Below are positions 1 through 11,255 of a stretch of 64,000 nt of DNA, piece after piece. The translations under genes were made by a program, and so were the position numbers. The notes below the pieces were generated by a model. The model was not told where the DNA came from, did no database searches, and saw nothing but the letters and a program-made list of their open reading frames with translations. Positions within the stretch are counted from its first letter, which is position 1, and each line of letters opens with the position of its first letter. The stretch comes from Hydractinia symbiolongicarpus. Lineage: Eukaryota; Cnidaria; Hydrozoa; Anthoathecata; Hydractiniidae. The stretch covers positions 18,426,501-18,490,500 of the forward strand of contig NC_079882.1 in NCBI RefSeq assembly GCF_029227915.1. The letters run 5' to 3'.

Positions 1-1035
1 ATGTCTCTGATACATATTTCAAGAGCCTTTATTTTATCTGAATAAGTAAAAATTGCACTCGTTTCTCAACAGGTAAGCAAAATATAGCATATTTCTTGTA
101 GATTAGCCAATTAAGTTGCGAGAAAAACCTAAGTACAAAATGGGGGAAGATAATAAAAGGACTAATTCTCACAGTAACTTAATGACTCACTTGGAACAGG
201 CTCCTCATACTTGTCTGAACTTCCATCTAGAATTTAATATATACCATTTTATAAATGCAAATACAAGTTTTGGCTTGATTAAACAAACCCCATATCTTCT
301 ATCATATAGCATAGAATCCACGCAAGCAGTATAATCTCCCAGGATAAGCGAGATTTTTGCTAAGTGGGACAAATCTCCCCTGTCCCTTAAATTCCTTATT
401 AAACTCTATTAAACGCAAAAACTTTCCTTGAGTGGGACCCTGTATAAGTGGAACATTCGCTAAGTGGGGCATAATTGCTCAATCCCTTGACCTAAAACTT
501 TGCTTATCTGGGACTTCTAAAATAATAATTGCTATCCTTTAAAAAAAACCTGCATTACGGAAGTGTAATCAACTAAAAGTGCCTTAAAGAAAAAAAATAC
601 ATTTTAAGAGGATTAAAATAAAAAAAAACATAAGAAGGATATGTTCAAAATGTATTCTTTTAAAGATATTAGACTTTCAAGTTTGTGTAAAATGCAGACC
701 AGGAATTTATTGACCACAAACAAAAATAGTATTAAGTATGTCAAATATATTGCCTTTGACTTAAAATTTGGCACAGTAATAAATGATCTGATGCCCTTCT
801 CTTAATTCAAAAATGAATGCTTGCGTCACACCATTGGATAAAATACATACCTATAATCTTAACTATAATCTTAAACAGCCAGAAAAAATAACTTGGAACT
901 TAAGGTAGACAAAAAAATAATTATTTGAGGAAACATAACAGAACAAATTTACACAAAATTGTGCACATATAGCATAACCAAAAAAACTCAACTACTCACT
1001 TATAATTTGTTTTTAAAGGCGCCGTAGATTTGAAG

Positions 1036-1112
1036 CCACCGTAGCTTAGTGGTTATAACAACCGTACTTTGTGCAGAAGACCATATGCTTGATATTCGAA
1101 TCTATATCCTCA
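1036..1112 (+). repeat. possible tRNA-derived SINE head
   Basis: TAGCTTAGTGG (1042-1052) fits the internal RNA polymerase III A box exactly, and a B-box-like GATATTCGAATCT follows about 40 bases later, the tRNA spacing. No clean acceptor stem closes around them, so this looks like a SINE head or decayed tRNA relic. Without a second copy in the window the call stays weak. Confidence 0.3.
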
Positions 1113-2559
1113 ATTGATTCGCCATAATATCCTGACTGGTTTTTATCCACAAAATCGTCAATGTCATCAGCTAGTATTGATTCATCGATTGATAATAACT
1201 GAGTCTGAGTTTTTGCTGATACTAGTGTCTTCGGATGCCATTACCACAATTTTTCCATCTACTGGAGTATCTTGAACGTGAGAAGAATTTTGATTTATAG
1301 CTCCAGTAGCATGTAATAATAGTCAATACGAACTTTATCGGCGATCCTTTCATTACGCCTCATTAGCAAACATTTGCCTGCTGTTTGAATGTAGGGTTAC
1401 CCAAAAAAAGACAAGTTTTGCTCACAGTTTTGATGCTTGTAACGATGTGGTCAAACTACAATATATACAAAAATGTATGTAGTGAATATTCAAAAGAATG
1501 ACTAAGGAAATATAACAAATATTTGTAAACTATATAATGCTTAACAGCTTGCCAAGTGTGACGCTTTGAAAAATAAACTTGATTAGAATACTTTTCTTGA
1601 CTTTGATTTTATGACTTTAATAACATTGAAAAAGTTGTGATCACCTCAGTGACTTCTAGTGAACAAATGAACTGAAAAAATGTGCTTTTAAATAAATAAG
1701 TATAAATTCCCTAAAGAGTTTACTATACAATTAAATTTCATAACTGACACAAATTGCCATACAATTCACATAAACAGGATTAAATTTTTTACACCTAATA
1801 TACACTTGGGTAACTACACTTGACAACACGATAGCTATAAACAACTACAGAACAAGCATGGCACACAAAACATAAAGACAAATTTTAACATAGAGCTGAC
1901 TCAACAATCTCAATAAATGTTTTTAAAAGGTTTACAAAAAGTCACTTTACATAAAATATTATCTACATAAAATTTATTTTGGCGCTCCATCTGCCTAGCT
2001 GCAACAAACTTGGCATTTGATTAGTAGCTGGTACTCTCTTACTTTCTAAAGGCTCATCTCCACTCCACCAGGCGAAATATTCCGAGCGGAACGAATTTGA
2101 TCATTTTTATAGGAAAATTTCACCAGTAAAAAGTAAAATGGGTTTCTAGTGGATATGAGCCTTACGAAAAAAGAGAAAGTAGCTGCAGTGTGATGTTCTT
2201 TGCCGTTTATCTAAAATAAGTTGTCACCACAAGCATTAAGAAATATCCATAAGTTTTAGTCACCTCATTAATGGGACCAGCAGTAAGCAGTAAGAACAAT
2301 GAAGTGTTAATGGGACCTAGAAGTAAATAAGTAAATTACGCACTGCTCATTCAGAGATTGTTTTTGTCATAAAAAGCATGCTTGTCCAATCAGAATTGAA
2401 AGAAGAAGCAAACTTTATAGAAAATTATCTGGTCCCAAAAAAGCATAAAAGTACGGGACGAAGAAGTATAGTAAGAAAAGGAAAAATCGAAGTTAAGTGG
2501 GACCAACTTAGAAAGACTTGTGGGCATTGTCAATGATGAGAAATGCATTTTTAAAGTTT

Positions 2560-2599
2560 AAATTCTAAGTGGGACCGAAAACGGTCCCACTTAGAATTT
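2560..2599. repeat. perfect 18-bp inverted repeat (hairpin)
   Basis: Two perfectly complementary 18-base arms (2560-2577 and 2582-2599) flank an AAAA loop. The arms contain CTAAGTGGGACCG, a motif that recurs in diverged form in the first 2.6 kb. It sits about 60 bases outside the left end of the 2658-4436 element. It may be a transposon end or subterminal palindrome. Confidence 0.8.
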
Positions 2600-2657
2600 T
2601 GGTCCCACTACTCACTGAAGTAAAGCCAAAATGGTCCCAATAAAGTGAAATTTGTAC

Positions 2658-4436
2658 TTACTAAAAGTAGGAACCAACAGTAACCAACAGTAACCAGCAG
2701 TATTTCGAAGTAACCACCAGAGAACCACCAGTATTATGAAGTAACCGCCAGAGAACCACCAGTATTTTGAAGTAACCACCAGAGAACCAGCTGTTTTTTT
2801 TAAGTAACCACAAGAGAACGAGCAGTTATTATTAATTTACTCCAGATAAGGCAGCAACAGCAACGCAAAGGTGTTGTGATTTTTAAGCACAACACTTCAT
2901 GACCTTAAACTACCAAATATAAATAAAAGGGCACCTAGTTCCCAGGCCTTTTTTTATACTTTGCTCTTACTAACCAGCTACTTTTAAGTTGTTTTTACGA
3001 GGTTCAATAAATGGATTCCGCGAAGATTAATCTTCGAAAGTATGAATAAAATTCGCAGAATTAACCAACTTTTATTAAACGGACCGCCCGGTCCATATAA
3101 TAATAGTTGTGGCTTTTTGACACAACTTTTATTCCTACTTTAATTGACTCAAAATAACTCAAGAACAAGAAGGAACTAGATGCATTGGGCGCACGCTATG
3201 TAGGTGTGCCGTGGACACAAAACTGTGTTTTGGTTATTTTCGCTGCTTTGATGGACCGTAACATGACCAACAATCTCGGACTTCACAAAATTTGCGAAGA
3301 GAATTTTTGAATGGATTATTGATTTTGTAGGGCCGCAATTTCACAACATAGCGCTTTTAGACTCCGACTTTCTTTTCAAAGGGCAGTGTTTTGGTCTTAC
3401 TACCAGATCTGAGCAAAACCAGTTTGTTGAAGTTGCTTGTGACGCAGCTGGGCGGGCCTGTAAAACGCCCGTGGCTATACCGTATATATACGGGATCCGC
3501 ACCACGAGAGTTAATAATGGAAACAAGAAAAACAGAAAAAATAGTGTTTTCAGGATTAAAGTTTATTCTTTGAAATAAAATGTAACACGTTTCAAGGAAA
3601 AAACGTTCATATTGAAAGCATAGTTTGTTTGTTTACTTGAACAAAAACCATGTGAGAAAAATAAACGTATATTGTCTGCCGGATGCCACGATGTTTCTCT
3701 TTTCTCAAAACATTTATTAATTCATTCGAAATTTACTTTGTCTACCAAAAGAAAAAAATGTCTCGTTATGGACCCTCTTCATTATAGCGTTTTATTTGGT
3801 TTACGATACACGACTTGCAAAATGAAAAAGATTAAGCGGAATAATGTTTTAGGAAGCGTTGAAGGCAGTTTGTAATCGCTGCGAAAAATAAACTAAAATT
3901 TGACATGGATTCTTCAACAGTGGATACAATGGCAGTAGAGGTATCACCACGTTCGATGACTTCAAACTGTGCAGTTTATTAATTCATTCAATTTATTCGA
4001 ACTTTAACCTCTACCACAAGAAAGCAATGTCTCGATTTGGACTGTCTTCCGTATAGTGTTTTTCGTTATATTTGGTTTACAATTATTAGTTTGTTATTTA
4101 AAATATAATTTTGTTTTTGTTAATTCTCGCGTGTGGTTTTGTCTCAACTGTTGCATAAATCCTTAGTCACACCAGACATAAACATTTCAGAAAAATGGGT
4201 CATGAACTGTTGTGTACCTTATAAAATTTTTCACATTCGAAGCGATAGTTGCGTTTATTTCGTTTTATCTATTTAACTGGTCGTTCTCTTGTAACTACTT
4301 AAAAAAACTGCTGGTTCTCCGTTGGTTACTTCAAAATACTGGTGGTTCTGTGGTGGTTACTTAGAAGTACTGGTGGTTCTGTGGTGGTTACTTCAAAATA
4401 CTGCTGGTTACTGCTGGTTCCTACTTTTAGTAAAAG
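2658..4436. mobile_element. TIR element with subterminal tandem repeats (non-autonomous DNA transposon)
   Basis: The ends are inverted copies: the left begins TTACTAAAAGTAGGAACC and the right ends GGTTCCTACTTTTAGTAA. Just inside each end lie several imperfect copies of a roughly 33-bp unit (AGTAACCACCAGAGAACCACC on the left, its reverse complement on the right; about 2680-2840 and 4275-4425). There is no coding capacity in between. TTA could be target duplication or part of the TIR. A related copy in reverse orientation ends near 38757 and shares the inner stretch 2870-2918 with 37466-37503. The superfamily is not identified. Confidence 0.7.
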
Positions 4437-4444
4437 CGGGCTAT

Positions 4445-4525
4445 TAGCATTTTAAAAAATCCGTGTTTCCGTTACGGGAAGCGGCTTTTGCAGATACACA
4501 GACAGAATACGGCTATTACTCGTAT
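4445..4525 (-). mobile_element. Helitron-like 5'-end fragment
   Basis: The stretch with TTCCGTTACGGGAAGCGGC and then ACACAGACAGAATACGGCTATTA closely matches the inner 5' region of the element at 63582-63775, in the same reversed orientation. It abuts the left end of the Polinton and the right end of the 2658-4436 element. Confidence 0.5.
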
Positions 4526-4705
4526 ATAGTTGCAACTATTTGCCGCCCTTGTTTACCATTTTAGGACAGTTGTTCTTTCAAAGCTGATACATATCCACCC
4601 CTTATTTTCCAAAGCGATGATTAGCCCCAACACCAACCTTGACCCAAGGGTTGGTTCTCTTTTTATAAACCCTGGGGTTGAGATTGCACCAATACGCGAA
4701 GTAGA

Positions 4706-4793
4706 GATAGAGAACATCGCGCACCGCATGCTCAAACACCAACAAGCCCCTATCATTCAGTACCATGCCGTGTTTATCCATGCATAACGGAGG
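4706..4793. repeat. left terminal inverted repeat remnant of the Polinton
   Basis: The reverse complement of this stretch matches 22042-22125 over about 85 bases with scattered mismatches, from TTATGCATGGATAAACACGG to GCGGTGCGCGATGT. Beyond it the two sides diverge except for a short TCTCTATCTCTA block, so the repeat was probably longer. Confidence 0.75.
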
Positions 4794-4819
4794 TAAACTG
4801 GGTATTACCCCCATCCGAG

Positions 4820-7676
4820 ATGGACCTATTCGAGAGACAGGAACTGTCAAAAAATCGTTCGGTTGTGTGGGACAAGATGCGGGAATGGTATAATTGGCTG
4901 GTGGACGCTGTTCCAAAGCCTATAAAAGAGGGAGTCAAGAGAACCTATACAGCCTTTAAGCGTAAGGTGATGGATCTCTATATGACAGCTAACGCGAGAC
5001 CTACACTTCACGCTGAGATCGAACAGGAAGCCGAAGAAGACTACCTTGAGGATATCCAAAATCTATATGACCAAACGGAGCAAGATTTTACGCCTCAGGA
5101 ATAAAAACATGCCCTCCACAGGACCTTTCGAAGTTTTTGCATTCCTGGTATAGGGGGAGCCGACGTAGACGGGCATATGGGGATGGTGGGATTTAATGTG
5201 AAAACTTTGATTGAGGAGCAAGTAGAAGATATGGGATCAGCAAAGGTACAGCTGTCCCTCTGGAACACGTGAAAGAAGTCATCAAATATGGAGGAGGTTA
5301 ACGACGAGTACATTGAGTTGAAGAAGGCCTTCAATAGAACATGACGTCAATCTGCCAGGGTAGCGACATAGACGACATGCTGGATAGGATGTTTGCCAGC
5401 ATCAGGACGCACGTGGAACATTTGGCACTACCCCGGAGCGGGTAATTCTACACCTTTATGTACACTTTCATAAGCTGAGGCTAACAAGGGGTTCATCCTT
5501 TATAGAAGCCCCCAAATGGATAGCTTTGAAAAAGGCAATTATCAACCCAATAAATGATGTCGAGGAGTGTTTTAAATGGGGTGTCATAGCATACCTGCAC
5601 AATACAGAGATTGAAAAAGATGCACAAAGAATCACTAAGTTGAGACCCTACGTAGACTTCTACCATTGGGAGGGTATAGAGTTCCCTACAATCATCAAGG
5701 ACATATCCAAGTTTGAGAAGAACAACAAGGACATTGCGGTGAATATCCTATACATAACGGGAAAGAAGATCAATATCCTACGTCGATCGGAACACAACAT
5801 TAGACGTAACAAGCAGGTGAACCTACTGCTTATCACAGATGACAAAAAGACTACACGGGCGTCAAAAGTAAATCGCGACTCCTGGGTAGTGAGACTTCAA
5901 AGAACACAAAATCAATGCATATTTGCCTAAACTGCCAACAGGCTTTCAACACGGTTGAATCGAGGGACAAGCATTATGGCCATTGCAAGGACCACGAGGG
6001 TGTATATAGTCTATATATAATTATATATAAATATAAGATACCTAGCCATATACCTGTGATATTCCATAATCTCAGCGGGTACGATGCGCACCTGTTTATC
6101 CGGGAATTAGGTGAAAAATATAACTATGACACCCAGGACATTGGTTGTAGTGCTGAATATACCGAAAAGTATATCAGTTTCAATGTAAAAATCAAGGTAC
6201 CGCTTACAGGCATGGGATATGGGGATGGTGAGATGTATAAGACCATAGAGATTAGGTTTATCGATAGCTGTCGATTCATACCACCAGTCATAGCTGTCGA
6301 TTCATACCACCAGTCTACAATTTAACCAGCAACCTCATTGGGACAAACGCCGCCGGTATGAAATGTCATCAGTGTGCGGATACCTGTCTTGAATTCCAGA
6401 GTATAGACCCCGAGTATATGGCAAAGTTCTGGTGTAAAGATTGCAACTCCAATACCATGAAGCAACTTAATTGAGACCAGGTCAAGGCAAACGTGCCATC
6501 CATGGCAAAATTCATCGACAACGACGGCGTATTCCCCCTAATGCTTCGAAAAGGCGTATACCCTTACGAGTATATGGATGACTGGCAACGATTTGAGGAG
6601 GTGGAGCTACCTCCAAAGAATGCCTTTTACAGCAGGCTGAATATTAAGGGTATCAGCGACAAGGATTATGAATACGCGATAAAGGTATGTGATTGTATCA
6701 CCCCAGAGGGTTATGTAGTCACTATGGGAGACTATCACGATATCTATTTGAGTACAGACGTACTACTATTTGCCGACGTATTTGAAACGTTTCGAGACGT
6801 GTGCCTGACAAACTACAAACTTGATCCTGCTCATTTCTACTCTGCACACGGCCTACTCTGGAAAACAGCGCTCAAGTTTACTGGAATCAAGCTGGAGCTA
6901 CTCACAGACCCTGACATGCTCCTGATGTTCGAGAAGGGTATCCGTGTAGGCATAACCCAGGATGTACACTGGTATGCCAAGGCTAATAACAAGCATATGG
7001 GAGACCAGTACGATCCAGAGGTTGAATTCTCCTACCTACAGTATTTAGATGCGAAAAACCTATACGGATGGGCGATGCGTCAGGACCTTCCAACAGATGG
7101 TTTCAAATGGATCTCAAACATCGAATCATTTACAGAAAAGTGAATCGAGAAGCTTGTTGAAAAGAACAAGTATGGGTACATTTTAGAGGTTGATATCGAC
7201 TATTCCGAGAGGCTGCACGACAAACATAATGAGCTACCGTTTTTACCGGAACGCATGGTGATTAAAAAAGTCGAAAAACTGGTATCTAATTTGGAAAAGA
7301 CGCGTAGATATGTGGTACATATCAGAGCTCTCCACGAGGCTATAAAACATGGCCTTGAATTGAGGAGGGTGCACAAGGTCATCCAGTTTAACCAGAAGGA
7401 TGGTTGAAGGGGTATATAGATCACAACACGAGGTTGAAAACTGCTGCGAAAAACAAGTTTGAGAAGGACTTCTACAAGCTCATGAACCTCTCAGTGTTTG
7501 GCAAGACGATGGAAAACATTAGGAACCACCGCAACATTCAGCTGGTCACCAACGAGGAGAAGTATATGAAGTTAGTTATGAAGCCCAACTTTAAAGGCGG
7601 AAGCCAGTTCAGTAGACATCTCTTAGGTGTAGAGATTGGCAAAACAAAGGTCAAGATGAACAAGCCTGTGTACATT
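4820..7676 (+). pseudogene. Polinton protein-primed DNA polymerase B, N-terminal and central part
   Basis: This is the first part of the element's replicative polymerase, which copies it using a protein primer. The reading starts at ATG 4820 (a basic N-terminal region to 5104) and continues in changing frames through 5105-5525. The frame 5526-5930 opens with KKAIINPINDVEECFKWG, typical of Polinton polymerases. A CxxC..H..C zinc-like stretch follows at 5915-6000. Segment 6493-7143 includes YLDAKNLYGWAM, the DxxxLY motif A region. Segment 7404-7676 includes KDFYKLMNLSVFGKTMEN, the KxxxNxxYG-type motif B region. Several frameshifts and stops (near 5105, 5400, 5925, 6325, 7141 and 7405) break it. 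It is then cut at 7676 by a transposon. Confidence 0.88.
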
Positions 7677-8003
7677 CAGGGTCGGATCCAGGATTTTTAT
7701 AAAACTAAGCAAAAAATTTTTTTCGAGATTACCGCCCAGAATGGACGTTAAAGTACGCCTAACGGGCGTATGTATCTAATAGTAACTAAATTTCTCACCG
7801 GGTTGAGCTCTGTTCAGGCCTTTTCCAGCGTTAAAAAGAAGAAGAAGTAACAAAATATATAAATAAGATATAAGAGTACAAGAAGTAACAAAATATATAA
7901 AAAGTATACAGCTAAAATATATAAAAACATATAAACCATGTTTAAACGAACCTTATCTCTTCGATCATATTTTTCAATTACAAAATGCCCTTTAAGAAGG
8001 TCA

Positions 8004-8233
8004 GAATAAACTAGCCAAGGAAAGCTTTCAAACCAAGCATACTTAAACTTTCTGTTTGTTTTGATGTCTTTCTCGAAGTTATTTTGTGTTATATCTCTAT
8101 CTATGAGTACCACAGGTACTTCTGTATCCATTTCTAAGGCTGTTGGTGTATATGTAATAGCCATTTCTGAAGATATTGATCGACTTGGTGATGACTGCAT
8201 CGATACAGAAGAAGTTATAGCATTAAAGGTCAC
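8004..8233 (-). pseudogene. TTF-type zinc-finger-like exon
   Basis: Read on the minus strand this frame has a Ser/Thr-rich lead and then KFKYAWFESFPWLVYSDLLKG, resembling the start of TTF-type zinc fingers found at the N terminus of some hAT transposases. The expected paired cysteines are not in this exon; a GT donor follows GGGCATTTT, so they could lie in a lost exon. The Ser-rich stretch has a near-repeat upstream (about 8405-8470). Function is not established. Confidence 0.45.
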
Positions 8234-8554
8234 TATAAAAAAAAGATGTGGTATAGAAATACATATTTATAGAAAACCCAGTAGGAACCTAGTAAAAACA
8301 ATCATGAGCAATAAAAAAAAATCAGGTCTGTATTTAAAAAATATGTTGAACGTAACCAGACCAACCCATGTCTTTACTTTCCTTAAGATCTATCTCTGTG
8401 GATTTAGATGAAATTGCAGAGTTTGAAGATAATAATTGACTTGGTGGAGATTGCATTGATGTGTCATCAGAAGAATTGAGGGTATCACAGATCTATATGA
8501 AGATTTTGACAATAAAAATCGATTGATACATTAAAAATGACTTTTTACACAAAC

Positions 8555-9800
8555 TCAGATAATAATAAAAAAGTCTGAAAATAATGTGGATAAAAGATTA
8601 TGCTCACCCATGTCTCTACCTTGCTTGAAGTATGCATTGATTTTCGAACCAGGAAGTTTGTTCAGTACACATGGTGTTGAAATTGTATTGCCTTTTTTTA
8701 GTATTGTTATCACATTACTTCTTGGAATTTTACAGGTTCCTATCTCCATCACTGGACAAAAATGATTTGGTCGATCAAAAACCTTTGACTTGGTTCCCAT
8801 CAATACATTGCGCCCTCCTTTTTTAAACCATATTACCTTCACAGGCACACCAGCAACACCTCTCCTAGGCTCAACAATTGTGTTGAATAAATTGTCCATT
8901 CGTTTATCTCCAAAGCTTTGATAGGTAATTTCAATAGGATGCTACAAAACTAAAAATACAGAGAATATATTTATATATATATATATATAGAGTGAGACAA
9001 ATTTTAAAGGTATTGCCTGCATCACATATGATTTACTCCTGTCAGGAATCGAACCTGAACTATTTACGAAATTGTATCATAAATATCATACCATTTGATC
9101 ACAGGAGTTTAGACATTTAGTAAAAAAAAAATCAAATGTGCATATTCCATGAAAAACTCATCATACCTCAATAACATTGCAAATTGATAAAACGCACATA
9201 AACGATGACCAAATGAAGGATTTTGAAACATGCTTTGCTTCCTCAATTATGGCCAGTTTTCTTGACTTTGTCTTTGTGTACACGTCACAACCAACATCCG
9301 ATAAACATTGCACAAAATATTGTTAGGAGATTGTTGGAGCATTAGATGTTCAGCATATTATGTTGCATTTTGATACATTTCCAAAGAGGTCAAAATTCTC
9401 ACAATTGAAGCTAGGGTTTCATCACCGATCAGCAACACGGAAAAAGATCTGTAAAGACAGTTACCATCTCCACTGACACTGATGGGCATAACAAGAAAAA
9501 AATACATCAGATCGGAAGGCAGTTATAAAATAAAAGATATTAGTAAGATTACCAGATTAAAACTTTAATGATAGGCTTATGAAAAAAGCATGAACTATTA
9601 TAGGTATACCTGACTGTCCTCAATGTTGAAAATGAAGCAGCACTTTTTCTAGCCATATTGTTATGTATAACGTATGCCAAGTCGTCTTGGCGGAGAACAC
9701 CACGATGACTTGGTTTGAAAATTGATGGATACGTTTTCCATCCTTCATACAACTTTTGTTTCCATTCATCATGCTGGCTCAATATTTTATAGAAATCCAT
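8555..9800 (-). CDS. transposon-borne OTU-like cysteine protease gene, spliced
   Basis: Three minus-strand blocks can be read. Block 1 (9800 to about 9605) begins MDFYKILSQHDEWKQKLYEG and ends at a GT donor. Block 2 (about 9485-9174) contains SGDGNCLYRSFSVLLIGDE, the Asp-Gly-Asn-Cys nucleophile motif of OTU deubiquitinases, and continues after a stop or frameshift near 9367 to a GTATGA donor. Block 3 (about 8927-8555), after a pyrimidine-rich acceptor, contains RPNHFCPVM, matching the catalytic NH region near the OTU C terminus. The Cys and His motifs therefore lie in the right order. OTU proteases remove ubiquitin; why a transposon carries one is unknown. Exon ends are my reading, and the stop in block 2 may mean it is dead. 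Confidence 0.6.
9034..9108 (-). tRNA. tRNA-like sequence or tRNA pseudogene
   Basis: On the minus strand a 7-bp acceptor stem (ACTCCTG/CAGGAGT), a 4-bp D stem, a 5-bp T stem (TCAGG/CCTGA) and a perfect B box GGTTCGATTCC fold as a tRNA of about 75 nt. The D loop is short (7) and the anticodon loop long (9 with a 5-bp stem), so no anticodon can be assigned safely. The A box has one mismatch. It lies inside the intron between blocks 2 and 3 of the OTU-like gene, on the same strand. Confidence 0.5.
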
Positions 9801-10652
9801 CTACTAGTGTATCCTTGCTATTATGTATAAAATAACAAATGAAGCACCATATGAACACTTGAGAATATTTTTGAGTGTATTCTACCTCAACTTTTCATTT
9901 GATGTATTTATTTGTGTGGTGGGGAGGTTTGAGTATAACAATAACAAAGCAGTAGCTACACAAACTCATTTTTTCACAAAATATAGCACCAGAAATTTCA
10001 TAAAGAACAGAACCAGTGGGAAAACTTAGTTTACACACATTCTCAACTAGTGGCGTTGTGAATAATAAATAAGTATCTCATTCACTAGAGATATTTTTGC
10101 CGAGAGGAACCTAGCCTAGGTAGCTAACCTAGAATAATCTTCCCGAGTCAAAAACTAAATCTGATATTTTAGGTCAGGGAACTACATACAACTACACACT
10201 GGGTACTTAAAATTCATAAGAAATAGTGAAAAAGACATCCAGAAACCTCAAAGTACCACAGTACCTCCGTCCATCTTCGGTTGATTGCTTATATACACGA
10301 ACAAAGTGGACTTATGTTTGCATTAATATTGTTAAGGTTGAGAAATTCTGTCTACCTTGCCTTTTTTTTGCTTATTTGCTTATACGCGATAGCAAAGTAG
10401 TTTTTCATCCCCGCATTCTCTCCATGCAAAAAAGCAAATATATCAACTTTGATACGCTTACTTGCTTATTTTTTAATAAGCGAGAAAGCAAAGTTGCTTT
10501 TCGTTTCGCTTCCTCAGAGTACTATCTATCTACTTTGTTTAGGAAACTGAATAAGCGCAATAAGCAAAAACACAACTTTCTTACCAGACTTTTTCTCTAC
10601 GTTTTTGAAAGTAAGCGCGCGCTTATCTTGCTTATACCTCCATCCGACCCTG

Positions 10653-11255
10653 ACATTGGTCAAGCTATATTGGACATGCCAAAGCTAATCATGTACGAGG
10701 TACACTATGACTATATACAGCCCAAATATGGCAGTAACTACAGCTCTGTTACATGGACACGAACAGCTTTGTGTACCACATACGAACAGACGACTTCAAC
10801 CGCTACATTGCACAGGATGTCGAAACACGCTTTGACACGAGTGCCTATAATCCAGATGATGGGAGGCCTTTTCCTATAGGCAAAAACAAGAAGTTCGTGG
10901 GTCTCATGAAGGATGAGTTAAGTTGGAAAATCATGACTGAGTTCATCACCTTGAGAGCAAAACTGTATGCCTACATGAGCCTTACAAAAGAGGGCGGTGG
11001 TCGCAAAGCGAAGGGCGTAAGGATATGTGTGACAAAAAAGTCTATAACCTTCGACGACTATCGGCGATCTCTGGAGGAGGGCGTTGATATATACAAAAGC
11101 CAAGTCTTGATTCAAAACAAAAAGCATCAGGCCATTACGGTATCGAGGTATCGAAGTTAGCACGTAATAGGGCAGATGACAAGAGGCTTGTGCAGCCTGA
11201 CCAGATTAAAACACTTGCCCGTGGCCATTACAACCTGTTGTCCGACTGGAAATAA
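10653..11255 (+). pseudogene. Polinton DNA polymerase B, C-terminal part
   Basis: Reading resumes with GQAILDMPKLIMYE, in register with the part before the insertion, then shifts frame near 10740. Frame 10753-11160 has MDTNSF where family B polymerases have the metal-binding YxDTDS motif C, so the second Asp is Asn here. It continues through RPFPIGKNKKFVGLMKDEL and a C-terminal region, shifts frame again near 11145 and ends in TAA at 11253-11255. The next gene's ATG follows directly at 11256, a typical compact Polinton junction. Confidence 0.85.

Larger units (their letters stand above)
1..2657. other. gene-free repeat-rich DNA
   Basis: No reading frame here looks like a gene; the longest frames (for example 116-334) have no recognisable protein features. 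What is visible is repeat-like: the motif AAGTGGGAC and close variants recur around 340-500 and 2470-2640, a perfect hairpin lies at 2560-2599, and a tRNA-like promoter pair lies near 1040-1105. I read this as decayed transposon DNA. Confidence 0.6.
7677..10652 (-). mobile_element. hAT-like TIR transposon nested in the polymerase gene
   Basis: The ends are inverted: the left starts CAGGGTCGGATCCAGG and the right ends CCTCCATCCGACCCTG. The 5-bp ACATT is duplicated on both sides (7672-7676, 10653-10657). The polymerase codons on either side are in register across one copy of ACATT, so the insertion is simple. CAGGG termini suggest hAT, though most hAT elements duplicate 8 bp. The right end is packed with GCTTAT/AAGCAA motifs (about 10370-10640), which look like subterminal transposase-binding repeats. 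The minus strand carries an OTU-type gene and a TTF-like exon but no DDE catalytic domain, so it is probably non-autonomous. Confidence 0.82.

Noticed and set aside
116-334. A 72-codon open frame near the left edge
   Set aside because: No recognisable motif or splice context; composition is like the surrounding non-coding repeats.
10226-10879. A 217-codon rightward frame
   Set aside because: Its first two thirds cross the GCTTAT-rich transposon end and only the last part overlaps the polymerase in two frames. It is an artefact of the insertion.
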